DNA of 64,000 nt from contig NZ_JAMXDB010000002.1 in assembly GCF_024718545.1 (NCBI RefSeq), forward strand, positions 1-64,000, read 5' to 3'. The notes beneath the pieces were generated by a model. The model searched no databases. It worked only from the letters and a program-made list of their open reading frames with translations, and was not told where the DNA came from. Source of the DNA: Weissella fangxianensis (lineage in GTDB: Bacteria; Bacillota; Bacilli; Lactobacillales; Lactobacillaceae). A program made the translations under genes and the position numbers. This document shows, in pieces, positions 1 through 10,459 of the stretch (position 1 is the stretch's first letter; each line of letters starts with the position of its first letter).

Positions 1-184
1 ATATCTATTACTACAATAATAAACGGATTAAAACAAAACTGGCCGGAAAAACTCCGGTTCAATACCGAAATCTTTCCGACCAGCTAGTTGCTTAAACTTC
101 TCTCCAATTTTTGGGGTTCAGTTCAAGACACTTTTTGTCTCAACCTTTTATTCTTAAACTATATTAATTAGTCGTTATTTTTAA

Positions 185-1705
185 TCACAAAATTACGTGA
201 TTGGCGACGTGAAGCCCTGAATGACCACGTTGTGAGCGATCACCTGAACCATTGCGTGAGCCACGATCATACGAACGACGCTCGCGTTGACCACGGTTAC
301 CACGATAACCACCACCACGACGATGGTCACCACCGCCACGGTGTCCGCCACCACGACGGCCACCACGGAAATTACCATGTTTGTGTGGTAATGGACGTTC
401 ATGTGACAACTTAAAGTCAGCATCCATCTGCTCAACATTAGCAACAGCACCTAACAAAGCAGCTGCTAAGTCTTTAGCATCATATTGCTCAACTAATTTG
501 TCAACTTGTTCTGAATTAGCAACGCCAGAAGTTGACTTGACAATGTCAGCTACTGAATCGGCTGCTACGTTCATACGACCAGCCAAAGCCTCTTCACGAG
601 TATAAGGCTTTAATGGTTGCATACGCTTCTTGGTTAGCTTTTCGATATCCTTTAAGTAATCCATCTCTGAATTGCTTACAAAGGTTACAGAATTACCATG
701 AGCACCGGCACGACCAGTACGACCAATACGGTGGACATATGATTCTGAGTCCTGTGGAATATCAAAGTTGTAAACGTAATCAACACCCGAAACATCTAGA
801 CCACGAGCAGCAACATCAGTAGCGACCAAAATACGAATTTCACGATTCTTGAATTGCTTCAAAACTTGGGTACGCTTCTGTTGTGTTAAGTCACCATGAA
901 TACCAGCAACGTCAAAACCACGCAAAGTTAATCCGCGTGTTAATTCATCAACACGACGCTTAGTACGTCCGAACATAATCGCTAGTTTTGGTTGTTGTAC
1001 ATCCAAAATACGAGTTAGTACGTCAAACTTTTCAAAATCACGGACACGTACGTAATATTGATCAACTAAGTCAGTTGTCAATTCCTTAGCAGCAATTTGA
1101 ATGTGCTCAGGATCAGTCATAAATTGCACACCAATGCGCTTGATTGCTGCAGGCATTGTTGCTGAGAACAACAATGTTTGACGCTCATCAGGAACGGCCT
1201 TCAAAATTGATTCAATATCTTCTAAGAATCCCATGTTCAACATTTCATCAGCTTCATCCAAAACTAATGTCTTAACATGTGATAAATTAATCGTGCCACG
1301 ACGAATGTGGTCAATTAAACGGCCAGGTGTTCCAACAACAATTTGAGCCCCATGCTTCAGCCCATTAATTTGGCGACGAATATCTGAACCACCAAAGACG
1401 GCCTGTACACGGACGTGCTTATCACGTCCTAATTTAAATAATTCTTCTTGTGTCTGGATGGCTAATTCACGGGTTGGTGAGACAACCAATGCTTGCACAT
1501 CTTTATTTTCATTGTCAATCATCTCTAAGATTGGCAACCCAAACGCTGCTGTTTTTCCAGTTCCCGTTTGTGCTTGACCAATAACGTCTTTACCAGCCAT
1601 AGTCAAGGGAATTGTTTTTTCCTGGATTGGCGTTGCTTCTACATAGCCATGCTTTTCAATGGCCGTTAACAGGTCTTTCGTAAGACCTAACTCTGAAAAC
1701 TTCAA
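185..1705 (-). CDS. cshA: DEAD-box ATP-dependent RNA helicase CshA
   Basis: An RNA helicase that unwinds structured RNA during mRNA decay and ribosome assembly, especially in the cold; in Firmicutes CshA associates with the degradosome-like RNase network. All core motifs are visible in the 506 residues: Q motif near 25-30, Walker A AQTGTGKT (45-52), PTRELA (77-82), GTPGR (125-129), DEAD (150-153), SAT (181-183), ATDVAARGLD and HRIGRTGRAG. The last ~60 residues are rich in Arg-Gly-Gly, as in the RNA-binding tail of long CshA forms. The start is a TTG with GGAGG upstream at suitable spacing; there is no in-frame ATG nearby. It is transcribed alone, away from murA. Confidence 0.95.
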   Translation of the reverse strand: MKFSELGLTKDLLTAIEKHGYVEATPIQEKTIPLTMAGKDVIGQAQTGTGKTAAFGLPILEMIDNENKDVQALVVSPTRELAIQTQEELFKLGRDKHVRVQAVFGGSDIRRQINGLKHGAQIVVGTPGRLIDHIRRGTINLSHVKTLVLDEADEMLNMGFLEDIESILKAVPDERQTLLFSATMPAAIKRIGVQFMTDPEHIQIAAKELTTDLVDQYYVRVRDFEKFDVLTRILDVQQPKLAIMFGRTKRRVDELTRGLTLRGFDVAGIHGDLTQQKRTQVLKQFKNREIRILVATDVAARGLDVSGVDYVYNFDIPQDSESYVHRIGRTGRAGAHGNSVTFVSNSEMDYLKDIEKLTKKRMQPLKPYTREEALAGRMNVAADSVADIVKSTSGVANSEQVDKLVEQYDAKDLAAALLGAVANVEQMDADFKLSHERPLPHKHGNFRGGRRGGGHRGGGDHRRGGGYRGNRGQRERRSYDRGSRNGSGDRSQRGHSGLHVANHVIL

Positions 1706-1927
1706 AATTTTTCCTCCGGTAACGATTGCCGCAACAATCGTTCTTCAATATCGTGAACTTATCAACATAACAATAAACTAAACACAATCCGGCGTCCATA
1801 CTGCGTTTACTATTAGTAATCGTCCTCTATTTTTGTAACTTATCTAGTTTATCCTGATAATAGGTAATTAGCAACCATTAAGGCTATTTTTTTGAATTAT
1901 TTGTTAAAAAAAATGTAAAAAACAAAA

Positions 1928-1942
1928 TGTGTACGCTTTCAC
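1928..1942 (-). promoter_or_regulatory. cre-like catabolite-control site
   Basis: Read on the minus strand the 15 bases GTGAAAGCGTACACA differ from the cre consensus WTGNAANCGNWNNCW at only the first position. It lies between the end of murA and the start of cshA, about 220 bp upstream of cshA. CcpA control of cshA is only an inference; the site may be fortuitous. Confidence 0.35.
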
Positions 1943-1999
1943 TAGACCAATGTCTAACTTCTTGCACAACATCTCATTCTTTACATTTTTAAATATGCT

Positions 2000-3262
2000 T
2001 TATTCTTCTGCAATTTGAATGTCTGCATTCAACATTGTTAGCTTATGGATAATATGATCATAACCACGCAAAACGTGCTCTGCATTAACCACTTCAGTAA
2101 CCCCATCAGCCATTAATCCCGTTGAAACTAACGAAGCACCCGCGCGAATTTCGGCAGCAGATACCCGGGCACCATGAAAATTACTTGATTGTGTAACTTC
2201 AATTTTTCCATAGGTATTGTTAGAAATGTCAACACCTAACTTCTGTAGTTCTGGTATATGACGTGTGCGTTCTGGATAAATTGTTTCTTGAATCACACTT
2301 GTTCCACCAGCCAACGTCAATAGTGGCGTAACTGGTTGTTGTAAATCAGTCGCAAACCCTGGGAAAGGTGCAGTTTTAACATGGATCGGCTGTAAATCAA
2401 CTGACTTTGGAACATAAATACTATCTTCACGAACATCCAGTTTAACACCCATTTCCAACAATTTTGCTGTAAATGACTCTAAGTGTTCAGGAATAACATT
2501 TTTAACTAGCACACCATCTCCTTGAGCGGCTGCCAAAGCAAGATATGTACCAGCTTCAATACGATCTGGAATAATCGTATGTGTGTTCTTAGACTCTAAG
2601 TGTTCAACCCCTGTAATGCGAATAACGTCAGTTCCGGCACCACGAATTTGCGCACCCATATTATTCAAAAAAGTAGCCAGATCAATAATCTCTGGTTCGC
2701 GAGCAGCATTTTCTAATACTGTTGTTCCTTCAGCGTGTACAGCTGCCATAATAATATTCATTGTGGCACCTACTGAGACAACGTCCAAGAAAATACGAGC
2801 GGCCTTTAATCCGTTCTCTGCATTAATAAATACAGTATCGTTTTCTTCATGAACTGTTGCCCCTAAGGCTTCAAAGCCCTTGATATGCTGATCGATTGGA
2901 CGTGGCCCAATATTATCACCACCCGGGAATGTTACGGTTGCTCGTCCAAAACGACCCAATAAAGATCCCATAAAGTAATAAGATGCTCTTAATGATTTAA
3001 TTGCTGTTGATGGCAATTCAGACTCAACAATATCAGTTGGGTCAATCATTAATTCACCGCCTTCAAATGTAGACGTGACATTCATTGAATTCAAAATAGC
3101 TTGTAAATTATAAACGTCTAAAATATCAGGTACACTATCAAATTTCACAGGTGTTTCAGCTAAAATTGCTGCTGGGATTAGTGCAACAGTTGAGTTTTTT
3201 GCCCCACCAATGGTTACTTCACCACTGAGCCGTCGTCCACCATGGATTACCAACTTCTTCAT
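2000..3262 (-). CDS. murA: UDP-N-acetylglucosamine 1-carboxyvinyltransferase (MurZ type), Asp active site
   Basis: Transfers enolpyruvate from PEP to UDP-GlcNAc, the first committed step of peptidoglycan synthesis, in the cytoplasm. The 420 residues match the family length; GGAKNS lies near 19-24, the RPIDQH motif at 121-126 and the C-terminal RGYDHI motif near 400. In most MurA proteins the catalytic loop reads GGCxIGxRP; here it reads GGDNIGPRP, with Asp116 where the PEP/fosfomycin-reactive Cys should be (codon at 2915-2917). In other bacteria a Cys-to-Asp change keeps activity but prevents fosfomycin adduct formation. The neighbourhood rpoE-pyrG-murA matches the MurZ/MurAB locus of Firmicutes. 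Ribosome site AAAGGA precedes the ATG. Confidence 0.95.
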   Translation of the reverse strand: MKKLVIHGGRRLSGEVTIGGAKNSTVALIPAAILAETPVKFDSVPDILDVYNLQAILNSMNVTSTFEGGELMIDPTDIVESELPSTAIKSLRASYYFMGSLLGRFGRATVTFPGGDNIGPRPIDQHIKGFEALGATVHEENDTVFINAENGLKAARIFLDVVSVGATMNIIMAAVHAEGTTVLENAAREPEIIDLATFLNNMGAQIRGAGTDVIRITGVEHLESKNTHTIIPDRIEAGTYLALAAAQGDGVLVKNVIPEHLESFTAKLLEMGVKLDVREDSIYVPKSVDLQPIHVKTAPFPGFATDLQQPVTPLLTLAGGTSVIQETIYPERTRHIPELQKLGVDISNNTYGKIEVTQSSNFHGARVSAAEIRAGASLVSTGLMADGVTEVVNAEHVLRGYDHIIHKLTMLNADIQIAEE

Positions 3263-3583
3263 TTTATCAATCCTTTTAGAGTTTTTACTCTATCATCCTT
3301 TATTAAGGTCCATTCATTCAAAATTTTTCATTGTTATTAATCATTTGACTATCGCCAAACGATAATGGTCGGTCACCATTGCTAACAATACACTTAAACA
3401 AGTTTACAGTAGTTACAATTAAATTACAATAAGATGTCGCTTATTTATCTTTTTTACTCGAAAAAATCATAAATAGAGAAACAAACTTCTTCAAGAACAA
3501 CTACTTAAACTATTATAACAACTGAATACTATAATAACCTAAAAAAAACGACTGATAATTAAAATTATCAATCATTTTTAAAA
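3263..3583. other. murA leader / pyrG-murA intergenic region
   Basis: No gene is visible in this 321-bp gap. Besides the pyrG terminator, the part just upstream of murA carries three short inverted repeats on the minus strand: an AATGGT/ACCATT pair near 3364-3380, TATCG/CGATA near 3350-3364 and GAGT/ACTC near 3280-3292. They could fold in the murA 5' untranslated RNA, but they do not match a riboswitch class I know. Confidence 0.4.
3541..3573 (-). terminator. pyrG terminator
   Basis: An 11-bp stem (3550-3560 with 3563-3573, one G-U) is followed on the minus strand by eight T residues. It starts 10 bp after the pyrG stop codon. Confidence 0.85.
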
Positions 3584-5272
<1,689 letters not shown>

Positions 5273-5315
5273 CATTAATCAACTTTGATTACGCCTTGTA
5301 TTTAATACAAGAGCC

Positions 5316-5353
5316 CGGAATTTAACAATACATGAAAATCCCATTTTTGTCAA
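5316..5353 (-). promoter_or_regulatory. pyrG promoter with GGGC start
   Basis: TTGACA (5348-5353), a 17-bp spacer and TATTGT (5325-5330) are followed 8 bp later by GGGC (5316-5313). In Bacillus subtilis, low CTP makes polymerase stutter at such a pppGGGC start. The extra G residues pair with the CUCCC of the terminator stem and prevent termination. All parts of that switch are visible here. Confidence 0.85.
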
Positions 5354-5368
5354 TTAATTAATTGATGA

Positions 5369-5956
5369 TTAATGTTCAATATCACCTGAACCGTAGTCAT
5401 CATCTACGTTGGTCTTGATGCCACTAATTTCGTCACCAAGTCCACCAGAAACCTCATCATGATTAAAATCACCATCGGTATCTTTCTTGTCATCATCATC
5501 GTCATCGTCAGTACTGTCATCATCGTCAGTATCCGCAACATCGAAGTCGTCATCTTCAGGATCATCGTCATTGTAATCAATAACGTCATCATCGTCATCC
5601 GCATCAGCCAAGAATGCGTTAATCTTCTTACGCTTCTTCTTTTTCTTAGGCTTGCCTTCAACTTCTTCTTCTAGATCCAAATGAACAGCTTCATCAATTG
5701 AGTCAATTGGGTACCACGAACGCAGTCCCCACATTGTGTCACCCAATGAAATGAATGAACCATCAATATTCAAATCAGTATAAAATTGTGATAAGCGCGT
5801 CCGAATTTCTTCATCCGACTTACCTGTAAATGCCTGTACTTCATTCAACAAGTCATTAAATCCCATGGTTTCATGACGGTCAGACAAAATTGCACGAGCA
5901 ACTTCAATCATTGAAAGCTCATCCTTATTTTGGTCGTCAAATTGTGTTAATGCCAA
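5369..5956 (-). CDS. rpoE: RNA polymerase delta subunit
   Basis: The Gram-positive delta subunit, which speeds RNA polymerase recycling and sharpens promoter selectivity. The N-terminal half (about 14-90) is the HARE-HTH fold with the MIEVARAIL and [10 protein letters not shown] signatures; after a basic KKKKKRKK patch near 103-110 comes a disordered tail of almost only Asp and Glu (about 115-195), typical of the family. The start is TTG with AAAGGA upstream, rather far at about 11 bases. Its usual neighbour pyrG follows. The repetitive GAT/GAC codons of the tail could expand or contract by slippage. Confidence 0.94.
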   Translation of the reverse strand: MALTQFDDQNKDELSMIEVARAILSDRHETMGFNDLLNEVQAFTGKSDEEIRTRLSQFYTDLNIDGSFISLGDTMWGLRSWYPIDSIDEAVHLDLEEEVEGKPKKKKKRKKINAFLADADDDDDVIDYNDDDPEDDDFDVADTDDDDSTDDDDDDDKKDTDGDFNHDEVSGGLGDEISGIKTNVDDDYGSGDIEH

Positions 5957-6035
5957 ATCACTGCACGTCCTTTCGCGGTCTTACTCAATGTCTAATATTA
6001 CAATATTTCTGTCATTTCGGCAAATGCTTTTACTT

Positions 6036-6872
6036 TTAATTTTCTAATTCTGGGACAGATTGGTTCAAAGCCCATTTTTCTACAGCCAATCCGACCCCGT
6101 CCTCATTTTGCGAAGTTGTCATCACATCCGCGGTTGCCTTCACTTCTGGTACGGCGTTTGCCATTGCCACACCTGTACCAGCTGCTGCAATCATCGTTAA
6201 ATCATTATACTGATCTCCTACTGCCATCGTATCGCTTATATCAATACCTAATTTATTAGCTAACAATTGTAAGCCATTCCCTTTTGTTGATTCTTTATGC
6301 ATCACTTCTAAAAAATTAGGTGTTGATTTGACAATATAATATTCATTTTTTAAATCTTGCGGCATATTATCAGCAATTTCATCAATTTTTTCTGCCGTAT
6401 CAATGAACATAAATTTAACATAATGTTCATCTTTAGTCATTTCAGCCATCGGTTGAAATTTTAGGGGCATACGTACCATATTATTTTCACCATTAGCAAA
6501 CCGATTCACCATCGTGTTAGCCGTAATGGCATAAGATAAAGATTCCACTTGAATATAAGAGTGAAATTTATCAGCAATAGCTTTAAATTTCTTATAGTCA
6601 GCCAAAGATAGTTCATGACCGCCAATCTGTTCACCAGATGTTGTTTGAACAACACTACCATTATAGGTAATCGCAAATTGATCCGACTGATCAGCTAATG
6701 CCAGCTCTGTTAAATAATCTTGTACTCCCGCAAGTGGGCGACCCGTTGCTAATACGACTTTAATTCCTTGATTCGTGGCTTTTTGCAGTGCATGTTTGAC
6801 ACGTGCCGTAATCTGCTTATCAGAATTCACTAACGTATCATCAATATCGATCGTAATTAACTTAATCCCCAT
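6036..6872 (-). CDS. HAD-superfamily Cof-type sugar-phosphate phosphatase
   Basis: A haloacid-dehalogenase hydrolase of the Cof/YidA type, which dephosphorylates small phosphorylated metabolites. Motif I DIDDTLVNSD is at 9-18, motif II is the ATGRP near 62-66, and motifs III/IV are Lys near 199 and GDQYNDLTMI near 219-228. The 278 residues equal the family length, with a C2B-type cap in the middle. Ten bases separate it from the upstream HD-domain gene, so the two are probably one transcript. The natural substrate cannot be told from sequence. Confidence 0.88.
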   Translation of the reverse strand: MGIKLITIDIDDTLVNSDKQITARVKHALQKATNQGIKVVLATGRPLAGVQDYLTELALADQSDQFAITYNGSVVQTTSGEQIGGHELSLADYKKFKAIADKFHSYIQVESLSYAITANTMVNRFANGENNMVRMPLKFQPMAEMTKDEHYVKFMFIDTAEKIDEIADNMPQDLKNEYYIVKSTPNFLEVMHKESTKGNGLQLLANKLGIDISDTMAVGDQYNDLTMIAAAGTGVAMANAVPEVKATADVMTTSQNEDGVGLAVEKWALNQSVPELEN

Positions 6873-6881
6873 GATTCAAAA

Positions 6882-8264
6882 CTACTCCTCTTTTAATTCA
6901 TCGTTTGATGGATCAACTAACGTTTCATTATGTACATAACGTTGAAAATCCGCATATATTGGCGCCATAATATCATCTACAGCATGCTGCACGAGCATTT
7001 CTCGTGGGAAAAAGAAGCGTGCATTTCCAAAAATCCGACCGGTCATCGCTTCAACCAACGCACTTTGCGTTGACAACTCAGTTAAAGAACCATCTAATTG
7101 CATGAGCTCGATTTGTGTCCGCGGCTTTTTGTCCTTTGGATTATAAGCATCATACGGTAAATCGAAGCTATCATTCTCAGCTGTATAGTACCTGGTGTCA
7201 AACCCAGCCGAGTTAATCAACTGCTTAATTGTTGGTAATAACTTTTTAGATTCATCAGTAATAACAATGGATTTCAGTGGTTTACGATCAATAAAACGGA
7301 TAGCTAAGTCAGCCAAGATGGCATCTTCTGCATATCGCCAAGCACTGATATTTGCTAGCATCAAAGAATCATCTAGCATCACATACTGTTGCAAGGTTAA
7401 GTTACCAGCAAATAATGGTTGTAGGGTTGGTGAAATAAAATCCGTATTAACACGTGAATCTTTTTGGCCTTCATCAAAGACAAATTTCGCACGCTCTAAT
7501 AAGTGTTGTAACAGTACTTCAAAAGAACGCGATACTGGATGAAAATAAACTTGTACGTACATTTGATAACGCGAGACGACATAATCCTCAATGGCATAAG
7601 ACCCCTTTTCATCAAAGGCAATGCCCCCTGTATATGGTCGCATAACATGAATAATCCGCGACAAATCAAATTGGCCGTAAGTTGCACCAGAATAATAAGC
7701 ATCCCGCAATAAATAGTCCATTCGATCGGCATCAATTTGACTCGAAATCAATTGCACAACTTGCGGATTAGGATAAGTTTTTGCAATAACACTAGCAACT
7801 TTTTCAGGAAAGTCAGGTGCTACTCGGACTAACACCTGATGAATTTCGGTACTAGGTGATAGAATAATTGCTTGCGTATAAGCTTCATGATCGGTATTAA
7901 AAATATGCTCAAACGTATGTGAATATGGTCCATGACCAACATCATGTAATAGGGCAGCACACAACAAAACTAACCGTTCATTAACATCCCATAAGCCATC
8001 CCCTGGTTCTTGTGAAGGATAAAAACGTTCTAAATGTTCAGAAAACCTTCTTGCGATTTCATAAACACCAAGCGAGTGTGAAAAGCGTGAATGTTCGGCA
8101 CCATGAAAAACAGCGCCAGCGACCCCTAATTGTTTTATTCGGCGCAGACGTTGAAATTCAGACGTCCCAATTAACTCAAGAATGACTTGATCTTTTACCC
8201 GAATTGAATTCAGCACGGGATCCCTAAAAACCTTTTCTGAACCTGTTTTAATAAATTGCGTCAT
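6882..8264 (-). CDS. HD-domain phosphohydrolase (YwfO/dGTPase-like)
   Basis: A metal-dependent HD hydrolase related to dNTP triphosphohydrolases. HSRFSHSLGVYEIARR near 57-72 and the HD pair in CAALLHDVGHGPYSHTFEH near 107-125 are intact, and a third metal ligand is likely in the SSQIDADRMDYLLRD segment near 174-188. Members of the YwfO branch are reported to hydrolyse several dNTPs. The length of 460 residues fits. The start ATG has AAGGAAATC upstream. It is the first gene of a pair with the HAD phosphatase. Confidence 0.88.
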   Translation of the reverse strand: MTQFIKTGSEKVFRDPVLNSIRVKDQVILELIGTSEFQRLRRIKQLGVAGAVFHGAEHSRFSHSLGVYEIARRFSEHLERFYPSQEPGDGLWDVNERLVLLCAALLHDVGHGPYSHTFEHIFNTDHEAYTQAIILSPSTEIHQVLVRVAPDFPEKVASVIAKTYPNPQVVQLISSQIDADRMDYLLRDAYYSGATYGQFDLSRIIHVMRPYTGGIAFDEKGSYAIEDYVVSRYQMYVQVYFHPVSRSFEVLLQHLLERAKFVFDEGQKDSRVNTDFISPTLQPLFAGNLTLQQYVMLDDSLMLANISAWRYAEDAILADLAIRFIDRKPLKSIVITDESKKLLPTIKQLINSAGFDTRYYTAENDSFDLPYDAYNPKDKKPRTQIELMQLDGSLTELSTQSALVEAMTGRIFGNARFFFPREMLVQHAVDDIMAPIYADFQRYVHNETLVDPSNDELKEE

Positions 8265-8367
8265 GATTTCCTTTCTAATTCTGACGAATAATACATATTT
8301 TTATTATATTATACCCTATTAAAGCCTGTATAATGGACTGAAACAATCATATTCTAAGGAGTTTTAT

Positions 8368-8805
8368 ATGCAACCTATGAGAAAAACATGGTCAACACCC
8401 ATTTCCCTATCAACCAAAATCACACAAGATGACCAAGTGGAAACTTTTAACTTTGAGGAAACTGGTAAATTAACTCTCACGACGAATGCCCTGTACATAC
8501 GCTATACTGAGCATCAGCAAGGTGTCGCAACACCTGCCACTTTTAAAATATCACAAAGCGACGATATATTGCTACATCGGCATAATGATTTCACGGATGT
8601 GCAACTACACTTTGTTCCTGGCCAAGAATTCCAATCACATTACCTAACATCACAGGGAAATATCCCTATTTCAGTCAAAACTGACCAATTAAGCAATGAA
8701 ATCACATCCGATCACCCTTATGGCAAATTAATTGTTGCATACACTTTGTTAAATAACCAGGCAGTCATTGGCCAATACCAACTGACATTAAATATACAAT
8801 CATAA
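8368..8805 (+). CDS. DUF1934 / YwiB-like beta-barrel protein
   Basis: A 145-residue cytosolic protein of the DUF1934 (YwiB) family, a small calycin-like beta-barrel of unknown job. The alternating beta-strand pattern and the C-terminal GKLIVAYTLLNNQAVIGQYQLTL stretch (near 118-140) are the recognisable parts. Its start is secure: CTAAGGAG sits 7-8 bases before the ATG. It is the only plus-strand gene in the first 29 kb, divergent from the HD hydrolase, and ends at a very strong terminator. Confidence 0.75.
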   Translation: MQPMRKTWSTPISLSTKITQDDQVETFNFEETGKLTLTTNALYIRYTEHQQGVATPATFKISQSDDILLHRHNDFTDVQLHFVPGQEFQSHYLTSQGNIPISVKTDQLSNEITSDHPYGKLIVAYTLLNNQAVIGQYQLTLNIQS

Positions 8806-8809
8806 AAAG

Positions 8810-8867
8810 AAAAGTCGTTTACAAAAAAATTGACATCTAGTCAAATTATCTTTTGTAAACGACTTTT
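8810..8867 (+). terminator. Terminator of the YwiB-like gene
   Basis: A perfect 17-bp stem (8810-8826 with 8851-8867) holds a second small TTGAC/GTCAA hairpin inside its loop and ends in a T run. The stem is flanked by A and T runs, so it can work in both directions. Confidence 0.9.
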
Positions 8868-8873
8868 TTGGAT

Positions 8874-9021
8874 AAAAAAAAGACCATCGTGCAAGAGGGG
8901 GAACGCAGCGATGGTCCACCGCCGGCTACTATCGCAACCAGCGAAGGGGGGATACATAGTTTGGGGAACTATGTAATTTTTCATATACTTTGGGGAGTAA
9001 TGAATTCCACTAACAAAAGCG
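8874..9021 (-). ncRNA. Candidate C-rich trans-acting small RNA
   Basis: No ORF fits this stretch, yet on the minus strand it ends in a clean terminator: stem 8882-8889 with 8909-8916, then eight T residues (8881-8874). The transcript would carry four C runs, and three are in hairpin loops. CCCC at 8992-8995 sits in a 4-bp stem-loop. CCCC at 8963-8966 sits in the loop of a perfect 9-bp stem (8953-8961 with 8967-8975). CCCCC at 8897-8901 is in the terminator loop. The fourth, six C at 8946-8951, is single-stranded. C-rich loops that pair with Shine-Dalgarno sequences define RsaE/RoxS- and FsrA-type sRNAs. A TATTAT box (9029-9034) could be the -10; I find no convincing -35. Confidence 0.6.
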
Positions 9022-9085
9022 GATATTTATAATATAAACAATCACCATTTCATTTGTGTTACATAAAAATTTCGTTTTGTTTACA

Positions 9086-9117
9086 AAATAAAAAAGGTAT
9101 GAATTTGTTCATACCTT
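9086..9117 (-). terminator. htrA terminator
   Basis: A 10-bp stem (9094-9103 with 9108-9117), 20 bp after the htrA stop, is followed by a T run on the minus strand. Confidence 0.85.
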
Positions 9118-9136
9118 TCTCACATTTTATTGTTAT

Positions 9137-10354
9137 CTATTGGTTGTTACTTAGCGAACTCGTTGATTTATCCAATTTCACCGTCACCGTCTTTTCCTTA
9201 CCACCGTGGTAGTAAGTTAACTTAACGGAATCACCAATTTTGTGTTTATACAGCACATCACGGAGCTCACCTGAATTATCGACACTCTTACCATCAGCCT
9301 TGGTAATCACATCATATTGGGTCAAGCCACCATTCGCTGCTGGATAATTTTTCTCAGTGTCAACCACGACAACACCACCTGATACGCTAGCAGGCAAATG
9401 CAAAACATCACTTTGATCACTCGTAGAAACATTACTCAAATCAACCATTGAAACCCCTAAGGCCGGCCGCTCAATCTTACCATTCTTCTCTAGCTCATTA
9501 ATAATGTTCACGACCGTATTTGAAGGAATTGCAAAACCCATCCCTTCAACAGATGTCCCATCTTCTGAAGATGCTAATTTCATTGAATTAATCCCAACTA
9601 CTTGTCCAGCCAAGTTAACTAGCGGACCACCTGAATTTCCAGGGTTAATCGCCGCATCAGTTTGCAAAACGGTTGCTTTTCCTAATGAATTACCACTCTC
9701 ATCAGTGGCATCAACTTGTCGTTTTGTTGCTGAAACGATTCCCTCTGTTACTGACGTTGCATAGTCAGAACCAAGTGGTGAACCAATGGCCAGTACTGAT
9801 TGTCCAGCCTCTGCCTTAGACGAATCCGCAAAATCTGCAACTTCCTTGATTTTATTTGCTGACACTTTTAACACTGCCAAGTCAGTTTGTTCATCAGTAC
9901 CTACTAATTTAGCCGTTAACTTTGTACCATCACTCAATAAGACTTGGATAGCATTTGAGTCCGAAACAACATGGTTATTCGTCACAATGTAGGCCGTGTT
10001 ATTATTCTTTTTATAAATAACACCTGAACCTTCTGAAGCCGTCTCAAGATCAGACGAATCACTATCAGACGAGCCACCAGTTATATTACCATACGTACCT
10101 GACTGTAGCGACTGCTGTTTTTGTAGATTAATAACTGAAACGACCGCACCAGAGACATTTTTAAATGCCTTAGTCGCACTTGAAGTTCCTTTAACATTAT
10201 TGTCGTTCACTTTGACAGCAGTTGTCTTACTAGACGTTTCGGCTGCCTGGTTGTCCTGTGAAAAATATGTCACACCCCCGGCAGCAGCTCCCCCACCAAT
10301 CAATCCAGCGACGACACTCATTACCACAACTTTTGTTCCTGATGATAATTTCAT
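9137..10354 (-). CDS. htrA: HtrA/DegP-family serine protease, membrane-anchored
   Basis: A surface-facing serine protease that degrades misfolded exported proteins. Residues about 9-28 form one N-terminal membrane anchor, followed by a Ser/Thr-rich linker. The trypsin-like domain holds the catalytic triad: His in TNNHVV near 126-131, Asp in TDLAVLKV near 155-162, and Ser in NPGNSGGPLV near 238-247. A PDZ domain occupies about 305-395. At 405 residues it matches other Gram-positive HtrA. The ribosome site is an unusual CGGGGC, seven or so bases before ATG. It lies directly downstream of the wal operon, its usual position in Lactobacillales. Confidence 0.94.
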   Translation of the reverse strand: MKLSSGTKVVVMSVVAGLIGGGAAAGGVTYFSQDNQAAETSSKTTAVKVNDNNVKGTSSATKAFKNVSGAVVSVINLQKQQSLQSGTYGNITGGSSDSDSSDLETASEGSGVIYKKNNNTAYIVTNNHVVSDSNAIQVLLSDGTKLTAKLVGTDEQTDLAVLKVSANKIKEVADFADSSKAEAGQSVLAIGSPLGSDYATSVTEGIVSATKRQVDATDESGNSLGKATVLQTDAAINPGNSGGPLVNLAGQVVGINSMKLASSEDGTSVEGMGFAIPSNTVVNIINELEKNGKIERPALGVSMVDLSNVSTSDQSDVLHLPASVSGGVVVVDTEKNYPAANGGLTQYDVITKADGKSVDNSGELRDVLYKHKIGDSVKLTYYHGGKEKTVTVKLDKSTSSLSNNQ

Positions 10355-10459
10355 ATTTATGCCCCGTATCTTATGTTTCCTGTTTTAACTTTTGTTTGTC
10401 TATGTAACCACAATCTTAGGCCATTCCCCTTTAAATCGCCTTAACTCGTGGTGATCTAT

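Noticed and set aside
43-57. CCGGA/TCCGG hairpin near the left edge as a cshA terminator
   Set aside because: The stem is short and no T run follows on the minus strand; it is 130 bp from the stop codon, so I do not list it.
193-450. Val-rich ORF opposite/within the cshA tail
   Set aside because: It is a shifted-frame reading of the Arg-Gly repeat codons.
5459-5674. ORF of 71 residues rich in Ile/Val opposite rpoE
   Set aside because: It is the antisense of the repetitive Asp/Glu codons of the delta-subunit tail and has no ribosome site.
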